Positions 56,798 to 64,000 of a DNA stretch of 64,000 nucleotides are shown in pieces (position 1 is the stretch's first letter; each line of letters begins with the position of its first letter). The DNA comes from Maricaulis sp. (GTDB lineage Bacteria; Pseudomonadota; Alphaproteobacteria; Caulobacterales; Maricaulaceae). The stretch is from the NCBI RefSeq assembly GCF_015665295.1, contig NZ_JADFAJ010000019.1, positions 1-64,000 on the forward strand, written 5' to 3'. The notes under the pieces were generated by a model. The model was not told where the DNA came from and ran no database searches. It saw only the letters and a program-made list of their open reading frames with translations. A program made the position numbers and the translations under genes.

Positions 56798-58159
56798 CTA
56801 TGCCGCGGTGGCGGCAACCCCGCGGCGGCGCAAGAGTGACGCGGCCTCGCCATGCCCGGCGGCGATCATCAGGCGCGCCGTGATCTCCAGACCGTCCTGG
56901 GCCGCGGTGCGGTTCTGCCCCTCGCTGGAAGCAACAAGATCGACCAGCATCTCGCCCGCCTCCTGCATGCGCTTTTCGGCGGCGTCGGCAACGCGTTTCT
57001 GGGTCGAGGCGATGGCGGCCGCGGTCGCGTGCTCGCGGCACATGCCGAGGAAGTAGAGCAGGCCCTCCGCCTTGTCGATCGCCGCCTCGGGCGGGATTTG
57101 CGCGGGAATGACCCGGCCACTGCGACCGCGGCGCGGTTCCGGCAGGCCGGTATCAAGCGCCAGCGGCACCTTGGCCAGAATTTTTTCGACATTGGTCGAG
57201 GCCTCGGCGCGCAGGCCGAACAGGGAGCGGCCCCAGCGACCATCCTTGCGGATGCCGAACTCGGCCGTCATGCCTGTGGAGAAGGCGACGAAACGGTCAA
57301 AGACGAGATAGCAGGCCCTGGCCTCTTCCAGGGTCTGTGGCGGTTGTTTCAGGCGGGCCGCGAAATATCCGGTATCGCCGAGCACCGCATCGCCGACGGC
57401 GGCGATCTCGGTCTTCTGGACCACAAGGTCATCATCGCGGCGCCCGATCCGCTTGATGACGCGGAAGATCTGCCAGGGGCATTCCAGCCGGCCCATGGTT
57501 AGGAGCAGGACCCACAAGGCGGCCTCGGGATTGGTCTCATGCATGTCCTCATGCAAGCGCATGACGGTCAGCGAGACCTCGTCGTCGAAATCCTCGATCT
57601 TTTCCGGTAGCTGGGCCATCGCAGCGGCGATCGCTTCGCTGTTTTTCAGCAGGACGATGGCATCGGCCAGCATGGTCCGACCTTCGCTGCCGAAGCGCTT
57701 GAGCAGGGCGGTCATATCCTTGGGAACCCGGTCGGCCTTGTGCACCGCATCGGCCAGCGCCTCGCCGGCCTGGCGGCGGTAGTCGAACCAGATCGGATCC
57801 TTTTCGGGCCGTTTGCACTTCTTGGCCGTCTCGACCATGTCCTTGGCGAGATCGCGGCCCATCCAGCCCCAGATCTTCGAGAGATCCTCGGTCGAAAAGC
57901 GGAAACGCGACGGGGGGATAATGCCGCTCTCACCGACCAGCGGGCGCAACGGCGCCAATACATAGGCCTTGGCCAGCTCACCGGCCGGCTTGCGCATGGC
58001 TTCATCAAGGTCGGCAAATATCGAGCTGAGCATGGCCGAAGCCGGATCTTTCACGGCCGCAGCACGCGTCGTTGCCCGCAACGTCGCCCGCATGTTTTCA
58101 GGCATGCTGCGCCACAGCGCTTCGAGTTTCGCTCGCTGAGAAGGCGAGAGTTTTGCCAT
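56798..58159 (-). CDS. conserved hypothetical helical protein, 453 aa
   Basis: I do not recognise the family. The protein is soluble and almost entirely alpha-helical, without signal or membrane segments. It opens KLSPSQRAKLEALWRSMPEN. It is rich in charged helices (EEARACYLVFDRFVAFSTGM; KRMQEAGEMLVDLVASSEGQ). A central tryptophan-rich part has IWGWMGRDLAKDMVETAKKC and DPIWFDYRR. The upstream 60 bases contain no clear ribosome site; an AGG-CT-ATG context suggests weak or leaderless translation. It is intact and of normal composition. Its neighbours (DUF938/ccmE downstream, kinase upstream) do not explain it. Confidence 0.74.
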   Translation of the reverse strand: MAKLSPSQRAKLEALWRSMPENMRATLRATTRAAAVKDPASAMLSSIFADLDEAMRKPAGELAKAYVLAPLRPLVGESGIIPPSRFRFSTEDLSKIWGWMGRDLAKDMVETAKKCKRPEKDPIWFDYRRQAGEALADAVHKADRVPKDMTALLKRFGSEGRTMLADAIVLLKNSEAIAAAMAQLPEKIEDFDDEVSLTVMRLHEDMHETNPEAALWVLLLTMGRLECPWQIFRVIKRIGRRDDDLVVQKTEIAAVGDAVLGDTGYFAARLKQPPQTLEEARACYLVFDRFVAFSTGMTAEFGIRKDGRWGRSLFGLRAEASTNVEKILAKVPLALDTGLPEPRRGRSGRVIPAQIPPEAAIDKAEGLLYFLGMCREHATAAAIASTQKRVADAAEKRMQEAGEMLVDLVASSEGQNRTAAQDGLEITARLMIAAGHGEAASLLRRRGVAATAA

Positions 58160-58219
58160 AGCCTAGGATACACAGTTTTTTGCTCAGCCTAGTCTTCAAC
58201 GACTTAGGTTAATGAGCGT

Positions 58220-59605
58220 TTAGCGACCAGTCGCCGGAAGCCCAATACGAGCGGCCAGACCGCCGAGTTCTGATCTCGACAGGCTGAGTTCTCCACCATA
58301 GGCCTTGGCAAGGTCTGAAACGATTGCCAGGCCGAGCCCGGAACCGGGTGCCTGTTCATCCAGACGGACCCCGCGCTGCAGGGCGGCTTCGCATTCATCC
58401 GGGTCCAGTCCGGGACCGTCATCCTCGATGGTCACCGCCAGCTCGCGCGCCTGAGTCCGTTCGGCACGGACATGCACCAGCCCGCCGGACCATTTGCAGG
58501 CATTGTCCATCAGATTGCCGATCATTTCCTCGAGGTCCTGGCGCTCGCCCTTGAAGTGGAGTCCGTCCTCGACGTCAGTTGTGATGCGGATACCGCGCGA
58601 TGCGTTGATCTTTTCCAGCGTGCGCGCGAGATCGCCAACGGTTGGCCCGAGCGGCGTCCGGGCCCCGACCGCCTTGGCGTGTGCTGCAGCGCGGGCGCGG
58701 CGCAAATGGTGTTCGACCTGTTCGGTCATCAAACCGGTCTGGCGCTCGACCATGTCGGCCAGCGGCCCTTGCGAGGTCCGCGCCTCATTGGTCAGCACCG
58801 CGATCGGCGTTTTCAGGGCATGCGCAAGATTGCCGACATGGGTGCGCGAGCGTTCGACCAGCTCGCGCGAATGGTCGAGCATGGCATTGAGCTCATCGGC
58901 CAAGGGCTGAAGCTCGACCGGAAACTCGCCATCGACGCGTTCCTGATTGCCCTCACGAACCTCCGCCACGCTGGTCCGCATGCGCAGGACCGGGGCCAGG
59001 CCGATCCGGACCTGGAAGAAGACACCGGCGGCGATCGCCGTCGCGAAACCGAGGAACATGATGCCCGAGGTGATGGCGAAATTGCGCACATCGCGGTCTG
59101 CCGCGACGCGGTCTTCGGCCGCCATCATGATCACCATGTCGGTGCGGGCGGGCAATTGCACGGCCTGGGCGGTCAGGCGCAGCGGCTCACCGCTGGGCCC
59201 CTTTGTATCAAAGGAAATGATCTGGCCGGGCGTTGCCAGGGCCGAGGCCAGGAGCGCATCCGGCGGCGAGAGGATCTCGTCCCACAGCGACCGCGACACG
59301 ACCAGGGCCTGATGCCCGCCACCCTCCAGGACAGGCCCGTCCATGATCTGCCAGTACCGGCCCGAAAACACCCGGTCGAAAGCGGGGTCTGACGGCCGAC
59401 GGGCGAGCACGATGCCGCCGCCGGGATCCGTCTCGGCCGCCGCGACGAGCGCCTCGACGACACTGGCCAGCCGGTCGTCCATCGTGCGCAGCACGGAGCG
59501 TTGGTACAGGGTCGTCAGCGCCACCGCGCCGAGCAGAAGCAGGACCAGCGCCCAGGCAGCGGCGCCGGCAAACAGTCTGAAAGCCAGGGAGGCGCGGCGT
59601 TTCAC
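58220..59605 (-). CDS. PhoQ-like sensor histidine kinase
   Basis: 461 aa. Membrane helices near residues 16-34 and 177-198 flank a periplasmic domain. A HAMP-like linker follows, then the H-box GNLAHALKTPIAV (His262), whose HxLKTP form is characteristic of PhoQ-type kinases. HATPase motifs are NACKWSGG, EDDGPGLDP and GSGLGLAIVSDLAKAYGG. It overlaps the response regulator stop by 4 bases (ATGA). With the PepSY protein upstream the three form one unit. Its signal may be envelope state, divalent ions or peptides; not readable. Confidence 0.89.
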   Translation of the reverse strand: MKRRASLAFRLFAGAAAWALVLLLLGAVALTTLYQRSVLRTMDDRLASVVEALVAAAETDPGGGIVLARRPSDPAFDRVFSGRYWQIMDGPVLEGGGHQALVVSRSLWDEILSPPDALLASALATPGQIISFDTKGPSGEPLRLTAQAVQLPARTDMVIMMAAEDRVAADRDVRNFAITSGIMFLGFATAIAAGVFFQVRIGLAPVLRMRTSVAEVREGNQERVDGEFPVELQPLADELNAMLDHSRELVERSRTHVGNLAHALKTPIAVLTNEARTSQGPLADMVERQTGLMTEQVEHHLRRARAAAHAKAVGARTPLGPTVGDLARTLEKINASRGIRITTDVEDGLHFKGERQDLEEMIGNLMDNACKWSGGLVHVRAERTQARELAVTIEDDGPGLDPDECEAALQRGVRLDEQAPGSGLGLAIVSDLAKAYGGELSLSRSELGGLAARIGLPATGR

Positions 59606-60279
59606 GAAACCGGGCGCGCCACCGGATCAACCAGCCGATAGCCGAGACCGCGCACGGTCTCGATCCGGTCAGTCCCGATCTTCTTGCGCAGGCGGCCGAC
59701 AAAAACCTCGATCGTATTGCTGTCGCGGTCGAAATCCTGGTCGTAGATATGCTCGACCAGCTCGGTCCGGGAGATCACCCGGTCCTGGTGATGGGCGAGA
59801 TAGGACAGCATGCGGAATTCGTGCGAGGTCACCTTGACCGGCGCGCCGTCGATAAAGACGCGGGCGCCGCGGGTATCGATGGACAGGCCACCGCACTCGA
59901 TCGTCGCGGTGGTGTGACCGGCGGCGCGGCGGGTCAGCGCGCGCATGCGGGCCAGCAATTCCTCGGTATGGAAAGGCTTGGTGAGATAGTCGTCGGCGCC
60001 GGCATCAAAGCCGGCGACCTTTTCCGACCAGCGATCACGCGCGGTCAGGATCAGGACCGGGAAATCGCGGCCAGCCTGGCGCCAGCGTTCCAGCACGCTT
60101 ACCCCGTCCATCTTGGGCAGGCCGAGATCAAGCACGACGACATCATAGGGTTCGGTATCGCCCATGAAATGTCCGTCCTCGCCATCAAGGGCAGAGTCCA
60201 CGGCGTAGCCTGCATCCTCCAGGGCCCGGCCAAGCTGGCGGTTCAGGTCCGGATCGTCTTCAACAACAAGCGCGCGCAT
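59602..60279 (-). CDS. PhoP/OmpR-family response regulator
   Basis: 225 aa. Receiver with Glu7-Asp8-Asp9 pocket, phospho-acceptor Asp51 (VVVLDLGLPKMDG) and Lys in DDYLTKPFHTEEL. The output winged helix has VTSHEFRMLSYLAHHQDRVI, then SNTIEVFVGRLRKKIG and VRGLGYRLV. It is coupled to the kinase and 9 bases after the PepSY gene. The direct repeat in front of that gene is its likely autoregulatory site. Similarity to PhoP-type regulators is by motif; regulon unknown. Confidence 0.92.
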   Translation of the reverse strand: MRALVVEDDPDLNRQLGRALEDAGYAVDSALDGEDGHFMGDTEPYDVVVLDLGLPKMDGVSVLERWRQAGRDFPVLILTARDRWSEKVAGFDAGADDYLTKPFHTEELLARMRALTRRAAGHTTATIECGGLSIDTRGARVFIDGAPVKVTSHEFRMLSYLAHHQDRVISRTELVEHIYDQDFDRDSNTIEVFVGRLRKKIGTDRIETVRGLGYRLVDPVARPVS

Positions 60280-60288
60280 TCTGTCCCC

Positions 60289-60630
60289 CTATCGTTCGTA
60301 GAGTATCTGCCCGGTACGGGCATCGGCAACCACATCCACGCGGCGGCCATCCTGGGTGAGGATCTTGATCACGTAGCGCGGTGAGGCACCGCCCTCGAGC
60401 TCGGCATCAAGCACATCGGCACCGGGATAGCGGCGACGCACCTCCGAGATCACACGCAAAGCCGGCACGACATCGCCCTGGCGCCGCGCATCGCGGGCTT
60501 CAGGCGCAGAGTAGCGGTCCTGCAGGCTGGCATAGCCCGTGGGCTGAACTGCAATCGCAGGACCGTCAGCCCCGGCGGGGGCTGCAATGACGCTCAGGGC
60601 GCCGGCAAGGATGATCAAATATCTCGACAT
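60289..60630 (-). CDS. periplasmic PepSY-domain protein
   Basis: 113 aa from the ATG at 60630; a GTG at 60639 with GGGGGAG upstream would add 3 residues and may be the true start. A signal peptide (YLIILAGALSVIAAPAGA) is followed by a short linker and one PepSY-like domain: ALRVISEVRRRYPGADVLDA, then ELEGGASPRYVIKILTQDGR and VDVVADARTGQIL. Small periplasmic PepSY proteins next to PhoP/PhoQ-type systems often modulate the kinase. The three-gene order here recalls FeuN-FeuP-FeuQ of rhizobia, an analogy only. Confidence 0.82.
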   Translation of the reverse strand: MSRYLIILAGALSVIAAPAGADGPAIAVQPTGYASLQDRYSAPEARDARRQGDVVPALRVISEVRRRYPGADVLDAELEGGASPRYVIKILTQDGRRVDVVADARTGQILYER

Positions 60631-60653
60631 GGCACTCACACTGACGGACTCCC

Positions 60654-60671
60654 CCTGAACCCGTCCTGAAC
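60654..60671 (-). promoter_or_regulatory. candidate response-regulator binding site upstream of PepSY operon (11-bp direct repeat)
   Basis: On the minus strand it reads GTTCAGG-ACGG-GTTCAGG: two identical 7-mers with starts 11 bases apart, immediately upstream of the PepSY-regulator-kinase operon. This is the geometry bound by OmpR/PhoP dimers. The site ends 24 bases before the ATG at 60630, so it lies close to or over the transcription start. Confidence 0.66.
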
Positions 60672-60718
60672 AAACTACTACCAAAACATCACTGCCACGA
60701 GCGGCGTTGCAGGCCCGG

Positions 60719-61636
60719 CTACGGGCGCAGGCCCTTGCGCGGATCATAGCCTTCCGGCGGCGACCACGTCTCAAGGAAAGCCTTGAGTGCCTCATCGCTG
60801 GACGGCAGCGCCACCATCAGCCGGATCAGCTGGTCGCCGCGCTTGCCCTTGGCTCCCGCAAATCCCTTGCCACGCAGGCGCAGAAGCGTCCCGGTCGAGG
60901 ATCCGGGCGGAACACGGACATCGACCGGCCCGTCAATCGTCGGCACGCGGACCTTGGCCCCCAGCGCCGCTTCCTTGAGGCTGATCGGCAGTTCGAGGCG
61001 GACATCATCGCCCGCGCGGGAAAAGAATTTGTGTTCGGCGACCCGGATCTCGATCAAGGCATCACCGGCCGGTCCGCCACTGGCAGAGGGTTCGCCCTGG
61101 CCGCGCAGGCGCAGCACCTGCCCGTCCGACGCGCCTGACGGCACGGCGACGTCCAGCGTCCGGCCACCAGGCAGGGTGACGCGATGCTTGCCGCCCTGGG
61201 CCGCTTCCATGAAGTCGACGGTCAGGCTCTGGCGCATATCGGCCCCCTTGCGCGGCGCCTGCTGCTGGCGGCGCGCGCCACCCTGGGCACCAAAATCGGT
61301 GAAGAGGTCGGAGAAAATATCCTCGAAACCGCCGCGCCCGGCATTGCGGGTCTGCCGGAAATTGAAGGGCCGGCCGCCGGCCGCATCGCCCATGCCGCCC
61401 ATGCCGCCCATGCCGGGATGAAAGCCGGCGCGGGTCGCGGCATCATACTCGGCGCGCTTTTCCGGGTCCGAGAGCAGTTTGAAGGCCTGGGAAACATGTT
61501 TGAAACGCTCCTCGGCTGCAGCATTGCCGGGATTGGAATCAGGATGCAGTTCCTTGGCCAGCTTGCGATAGGCCTTGCGGATCTCCTCGGCCGTCGCCGT
61601 CTTGGGGACGCCAAGTATCTTGTAGGGGTCATCCAT
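60719..61636 (-). CDS. DnaJ-type co-chaperone (CbpA-like, no zinc domain)
   Basis: About 305 aa from the ATG at 61636, with AAGG 10 bases upstream; ATG 61645 and TTG 61654 are alternatives. J domain at 1-68 with HPD (31-33) in KLAKELHPDSNPG. A G/F-rich linker contains GMGGMGGMGD and GRGGFEDIFSDLFTDF. Two C-terminal beta domains have TLPGGRTLDVAVPSGASDGQ, then LRLRGQGEPS and VRVPPGSSTGTLLRLRGKGF. The zinc-finger domain of true DnaJ is missing, so it is CbpA-like. It should stimulate a DnaK. It lies between the PepSY operon and the GTA gene. Confidence 0.89.
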   Translation of the reverse strand: MDDPYKILGVPKTATAEEIRKAYRKLAKELHPDSNPGNAAAEERFKHVSQAFKLLSDPEKRAEYDAATRAGFHPGMGGMGGMGDAAGGRPFNFRQTRNAGRGGFEDIFSDLFTDFGAQGGARRQQQAPRKGADMRQSLTVDFMEAAQGGKHRVTLPGGRTLDVAVPSGASDGQVLRLRGQGEPSASGGPAGDALIEIRVAEHKFFSRAGDDVRLELPISLKEAALGAKVRVPTIDGPVDVRVPPGSSTGTLLRLRGKGFAGAKGKRGDQLIRLMVALPSSDEALKAFLETWSPPEGYDPRKGLRP

Positions 61637-61733
61637 GCCCGTCATGCCTTGCAAAAGCCCTGCGTCTCGCGCCTGCTTGTCGTCAAACTCTCACATCATG
61701 TAAGCGGCTTTGGCGGCGATATCAAAGCCGGGC

Positions 61734-64000
61734 TCACAGGTCGAAGCCGGCCATTGCAGCCGGGCCCGCTCCGACCCGCGCGGAAATCTGCGACACCCGC
61801 ACGGCGAGGTGGGCCGGCAGCGCGCCGAAAGCATCGATCAACAAGGCATCGGGCAAGCCGGTCTGTGGTGCCGCGATCCCGCCCAGCACGAGATTTTGGC
61901 CCGCCGCGTCCAGCTCGACCTGCCAGACCTCGCTCGCCTCACCCAGCGGCACCTCGGGCGCCGACCAGTCATCGCCGCCGATCCGCGTCTGGCGGATCCA
62001 GTGCAGGGTGCGGCTGTCACCGGACCCGGCCAGCGACAGGTGCACCGGTGGCAGCGGCATCAGATCGGCCGTGACCGCCGGCACAGTCCGCACCGTCGCG
62101 GCTTCATCAAGCGGCGAGCGCCCGTGCGCCACGGCGACAATGTCGAGATCGATCCCGCGCTCGTGCGGCGCCAGCACCAGGGGCTGACAGGCGGCATCCA
62201 GCACGACAACCCGCGCGCCGACCGGCGCCGACCGGGCGATGGTGTCGCCAAGCCCGCGCAAAAGCCCGCCGAGCCGGTATTGCCCGGGCGCGACCAGCTC
62301 GGCATCGGTAAAACCGATCACCTCCCACGTCCCCGCCTCGGCTTCGACGGCAATCCGGTTGGCACCGCCCAGAACCGCAAGCGTATCACGGCTCTCGACC
62401 TGGCCCCAGTCTAGGATCAGCGCGATCGATGCCGCCCGGTCCCAGCGCCCGACCGGTCCTGTCCCGAGCGCCTCGACCAGTCGGCCCAGCCGCGCCGGGC
62501 GGGTCAGCTGCAGGCGGGCCTGACCGGCCAGCGCGATATCGATTGCGCCGGGCCGGTTTCGCGCCCAGGCCGCGACCAGCGGACCGTCGCGCGCTTCACC
62601 CGATTGCAGCGGCAGGTCGAGCACTTCCAGCGCCGGACGGGTCGCCAGCCCGGGCGGGGCCTCGTCGACCGCCGCCTCACCGGCGCTCAGCGTGGCACGG
62701 CGTCCGCCGGGCCGGACCAGCCGGGCCGAGCGCACCGCGCCGCCATCGAGCGACGCGATCTGCCAGAGGCCACCCTCAATCAGCACCGCATCTCCCGGCT
62801 CAAGCCGGAGCGAGTCCGGCGGCAGGGTGAGTGCGACCTGATCGGCGCTCGCATGCGCAGCGGCCAGCCAGTCGGCACACCAGCGCCGGGCCGTGTCCGC
62901 ATCGGCAACCACCGGCACGCTCAGACCCGCGCTTGTTACGGTGCCGAACCGCTCACGCGCGAAGGCCTGGCCGACACGGTAGGCGGCCCGGTCGTCATGA
63001 AAGCCGAGCCGGACATCGCGGACCAGATCAAGCGGTGCCGGATAATGCCGGCTCACGGCATCGCTGCCGGTCGCCACCGGATCGGTGAGCACGAACCCGT
63101 CCGTGGCCGGATGCGCCGAGACAAAGCGCACGGCCTCGCTGCCCTCGATCACCGCAATGCCCAGCAGGCCGGTCAGCGGTTCCAGCGCCTCGCGCGCTGC
63201 CATCGGCCGGTCGACCAGATAGCCGGCGACCAGATCGTCGACCGCGCCCGTCTCGACCGCGTCGAGGCCCGAGGCATTCGCCAGCTCGTCGATGATACGC
63301 GCCACCGGCACCAGCCCGGCGCGGCCATTTAGCCAGTGGCCGCGCCGCCAGTTGGCCCCGTCCGACCAGATCTCGCTGCGGGCGGGAAAATCGGGGAAGG
63401 GCCGCGCATCAAAGGCCCAGACCGCACACCAGCCCGGTTCGACCATCGGCCCGCCATAGAGCGGCGAGACCGGATTGGCGGCGGGGTCGTCCCAATGCGC
63501 CAGCAGGGCCTCCAGATAGCGGCGCTGGATGAGATCATCGCGGCTGCCGGTCGAGAAGAAAGGCGGCGCGCTTTCCGAGCTCTTGGGATCGATGAAGACA
63601 TTGGGCTGGTTGGCGCCCTTGTCGACGGCCGGACAGCCCAGTTCCGTGAGCCATATCGGTTTCGCGCGCGGCACCCAGCCGGTCGGGCTTTCGCTGCGGA
63701 CACCGCCGGGCCGGTCATGATGGGCATTCGACCACCAGCCAACCAGGTCCTTGTAGCGCCACACCCAGTCCTCGCCATGACCGGCATCAAGGATGGCGGT
63801 GCGCAGCTGTGCTTCGCGATCGGCCGGGCTTGCATAATACCAGTCATACCCCTCCCCGCCGGTGACCTGGCTGGCGAGATAATCGCGGTCATGCGGGCTG
63901 GCAGCCAGCGGGGCATCGAGATGGTCGTCACTGTCGCGCCAGTCCGAGAGCGGGATGTAGAAATCGATCGCGACCGCATCGATCACCGGGTGCGACCACA
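61734..64000 (-). CDS. gene transfer agent host-specificity/baseplate-hub protein, C-terminal part (runs off the right edge)
   Basis: At least 755 residues, with the frame open to the edge (the last bases read WSHPVIDAVAIDFYIPLSDW on the minus strand, so the true start is outside). The N-terminal visible part is a TIM-barrel glycoside-hydrolase-like domain: YDWYYASPADREAQLRTAIL, then WVWRYKDLVGWWSNAHHDRP and PIWLTELGCPAVDKGANQPN. The rest is beta-rich phage-tail-like. This matches the large host-specificity protein (g15) of the RcGTA-type gene transfer agent of alphaproteobacteria, normally the last structural gene. Other GTA genes would lie right of the window. Confidence 0.86.
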   Translation of the reverse strand, partial: WSHPVIDAVAIDFYIPLSDWRDSDDHLDAPLAASPHDRDYLASQVTGGEGYDWYYASPADREAQLRTAILDAGHGEDWVWRYKDLVGWWSNAHHDRPGGVRSESPTGWVPRAKPIWLTELGCPAVDKGANQPNVFIDPKSSESAPPFFSTGSRDDLIQRRYLEALLAHWDDPAANPVSPLYGGPMVEPGWCAVWAFDARPFPDFPARSEIWSDGANWRRGHWLNGRAGLVPVARIIDELANASGLDAVETGAVDDLVAGYLVDRPMAAREALEPLTGLLGIAVIEGSEAVRFVSAHPATDGFVLTDPVATGSDAVSRHYPAPLDLVRDVRLGFHDDRAAYRVGQAFARERFGTVTSAGLSVPVVADADTARRWCADWLAAAHASADQVALTLPPDSLRLEPGDAVLIEGGLWQIASLDGGAVRSARLVRPGGRRATLSAGEAAVDEAPPGLATRPALEVLDLPLQSGEARDGPLVAAWARNRPGAIDIALAGQARLQLTRPARLGRLVEALGTGPVGRWDRAASIALILDWGQVESRDTLAVLGGANRIAVEAEAGTWEVIGFTDAELVAPGQYRLGGLLRGLGDTIARSAPVGARVVVLDAACQPLVLAPHERGIDLDIVAVAHGRSPLDEAATVRTVPAVTADLMPLPPVHLSLAGSGDSRTLHWIRQTRIGGDDWSAPEVPLGEASEVWQVELDAAGQNLVLGGIAAPQTGLPDALLIDAFGALPAHLAVRVSQISARVGAGPAAMAGFDL

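Overview
The window reads as a chromosomal segment from a GC-rich alphaproteobacterium of the Caulobacterales/Maricaulales type (Maricaulis or another Hyphomonadaceae member is my best guess). This rests on gene content and style: dense GC-rich genes with many ATGA/GTGA start-stop overlaps, a PleC/DivJ-type histidine kinase, a class II DAHP synthase, GlnE, a gene-transfer-agent (GTA) tail gene, and caulobacter-like conserved hypotheticals. No rRNA, CRISPR array or complete prophage is visible. One tRNA (Val, CAC) is present.

Layout. 1-200: the 3' end of an IS481-type transposase cut by the window edge. 0.2-8.7 kb: an Atm1-type ABC exporter, a PadR regulator with a HAAS-type membrane protein, a LysM protein, a LOG-family hydrolase, a hydrolase/membrane protein/XRE operon and gltX. 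8.9-12.5 kb: a pentapeptide-repeat membrane protein with a 7 x 36-bp tandem array, facing three tandem small membrane-protein paralogues. 12.5-19.2 kb: an intergenic repeat, nadE, a Gfo/Idh oxidoreductase, a quinone-reductase-like enzyme between two DUF3667-like membrane proteins, and a HU gene with a strong terminator. 19.2-26.1 kb: a six-gene minus-strand operon glmU-gabD-rpiA-DUF2059-gor-DAHP synthase. 26.2-31.6 kb: gph, a small conserved protein, tRNA-Val and a ferric-iron ABC transporter. 31.6-40.2 kb: leucine-type dehydrogenase, an Fe-S type uracil-DNA glycosylase with DUF3253, thioesterase, acyltransferase, nucleoside transporter, DUF1289, retropepsin-like protease, TSUP exporter and dusA.

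40.2-54.3 kb is the signalling core: an EAL protein, a lone receiver and a PleC-type kinase on the plus strand. On the minus strand follow glnE, an EF-hand protein, an ECF sigma factor, a probable anti-sigma factor and a Spy/CnrX-like periplasmic protein, and then a degP-response regulator-kinase operon preceded by an 11-bp-spaced direct repeat. 54.3-64 kb: a hydrolase-OsmC fusion, ccmE, a DUF938 methyltransferase, an unrecognised 453-aa protein, a PepSY-response regulator-kinase operon with its own 11-bp-spaced direct repeat, a DnaJ-type co-chaperone and the C-terminal part of a GTA host-specificity protein running off the right edge.

The most interesting non-coding signals are candidate operators placed where the neighbouring regulators would act (PadR, two OmpR-type systems, an iron operon, the hydrolase/XRE operon) and at least three families of dispersed intergenic repeats. 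All functions are assigned by reading motifs; no database search was run.
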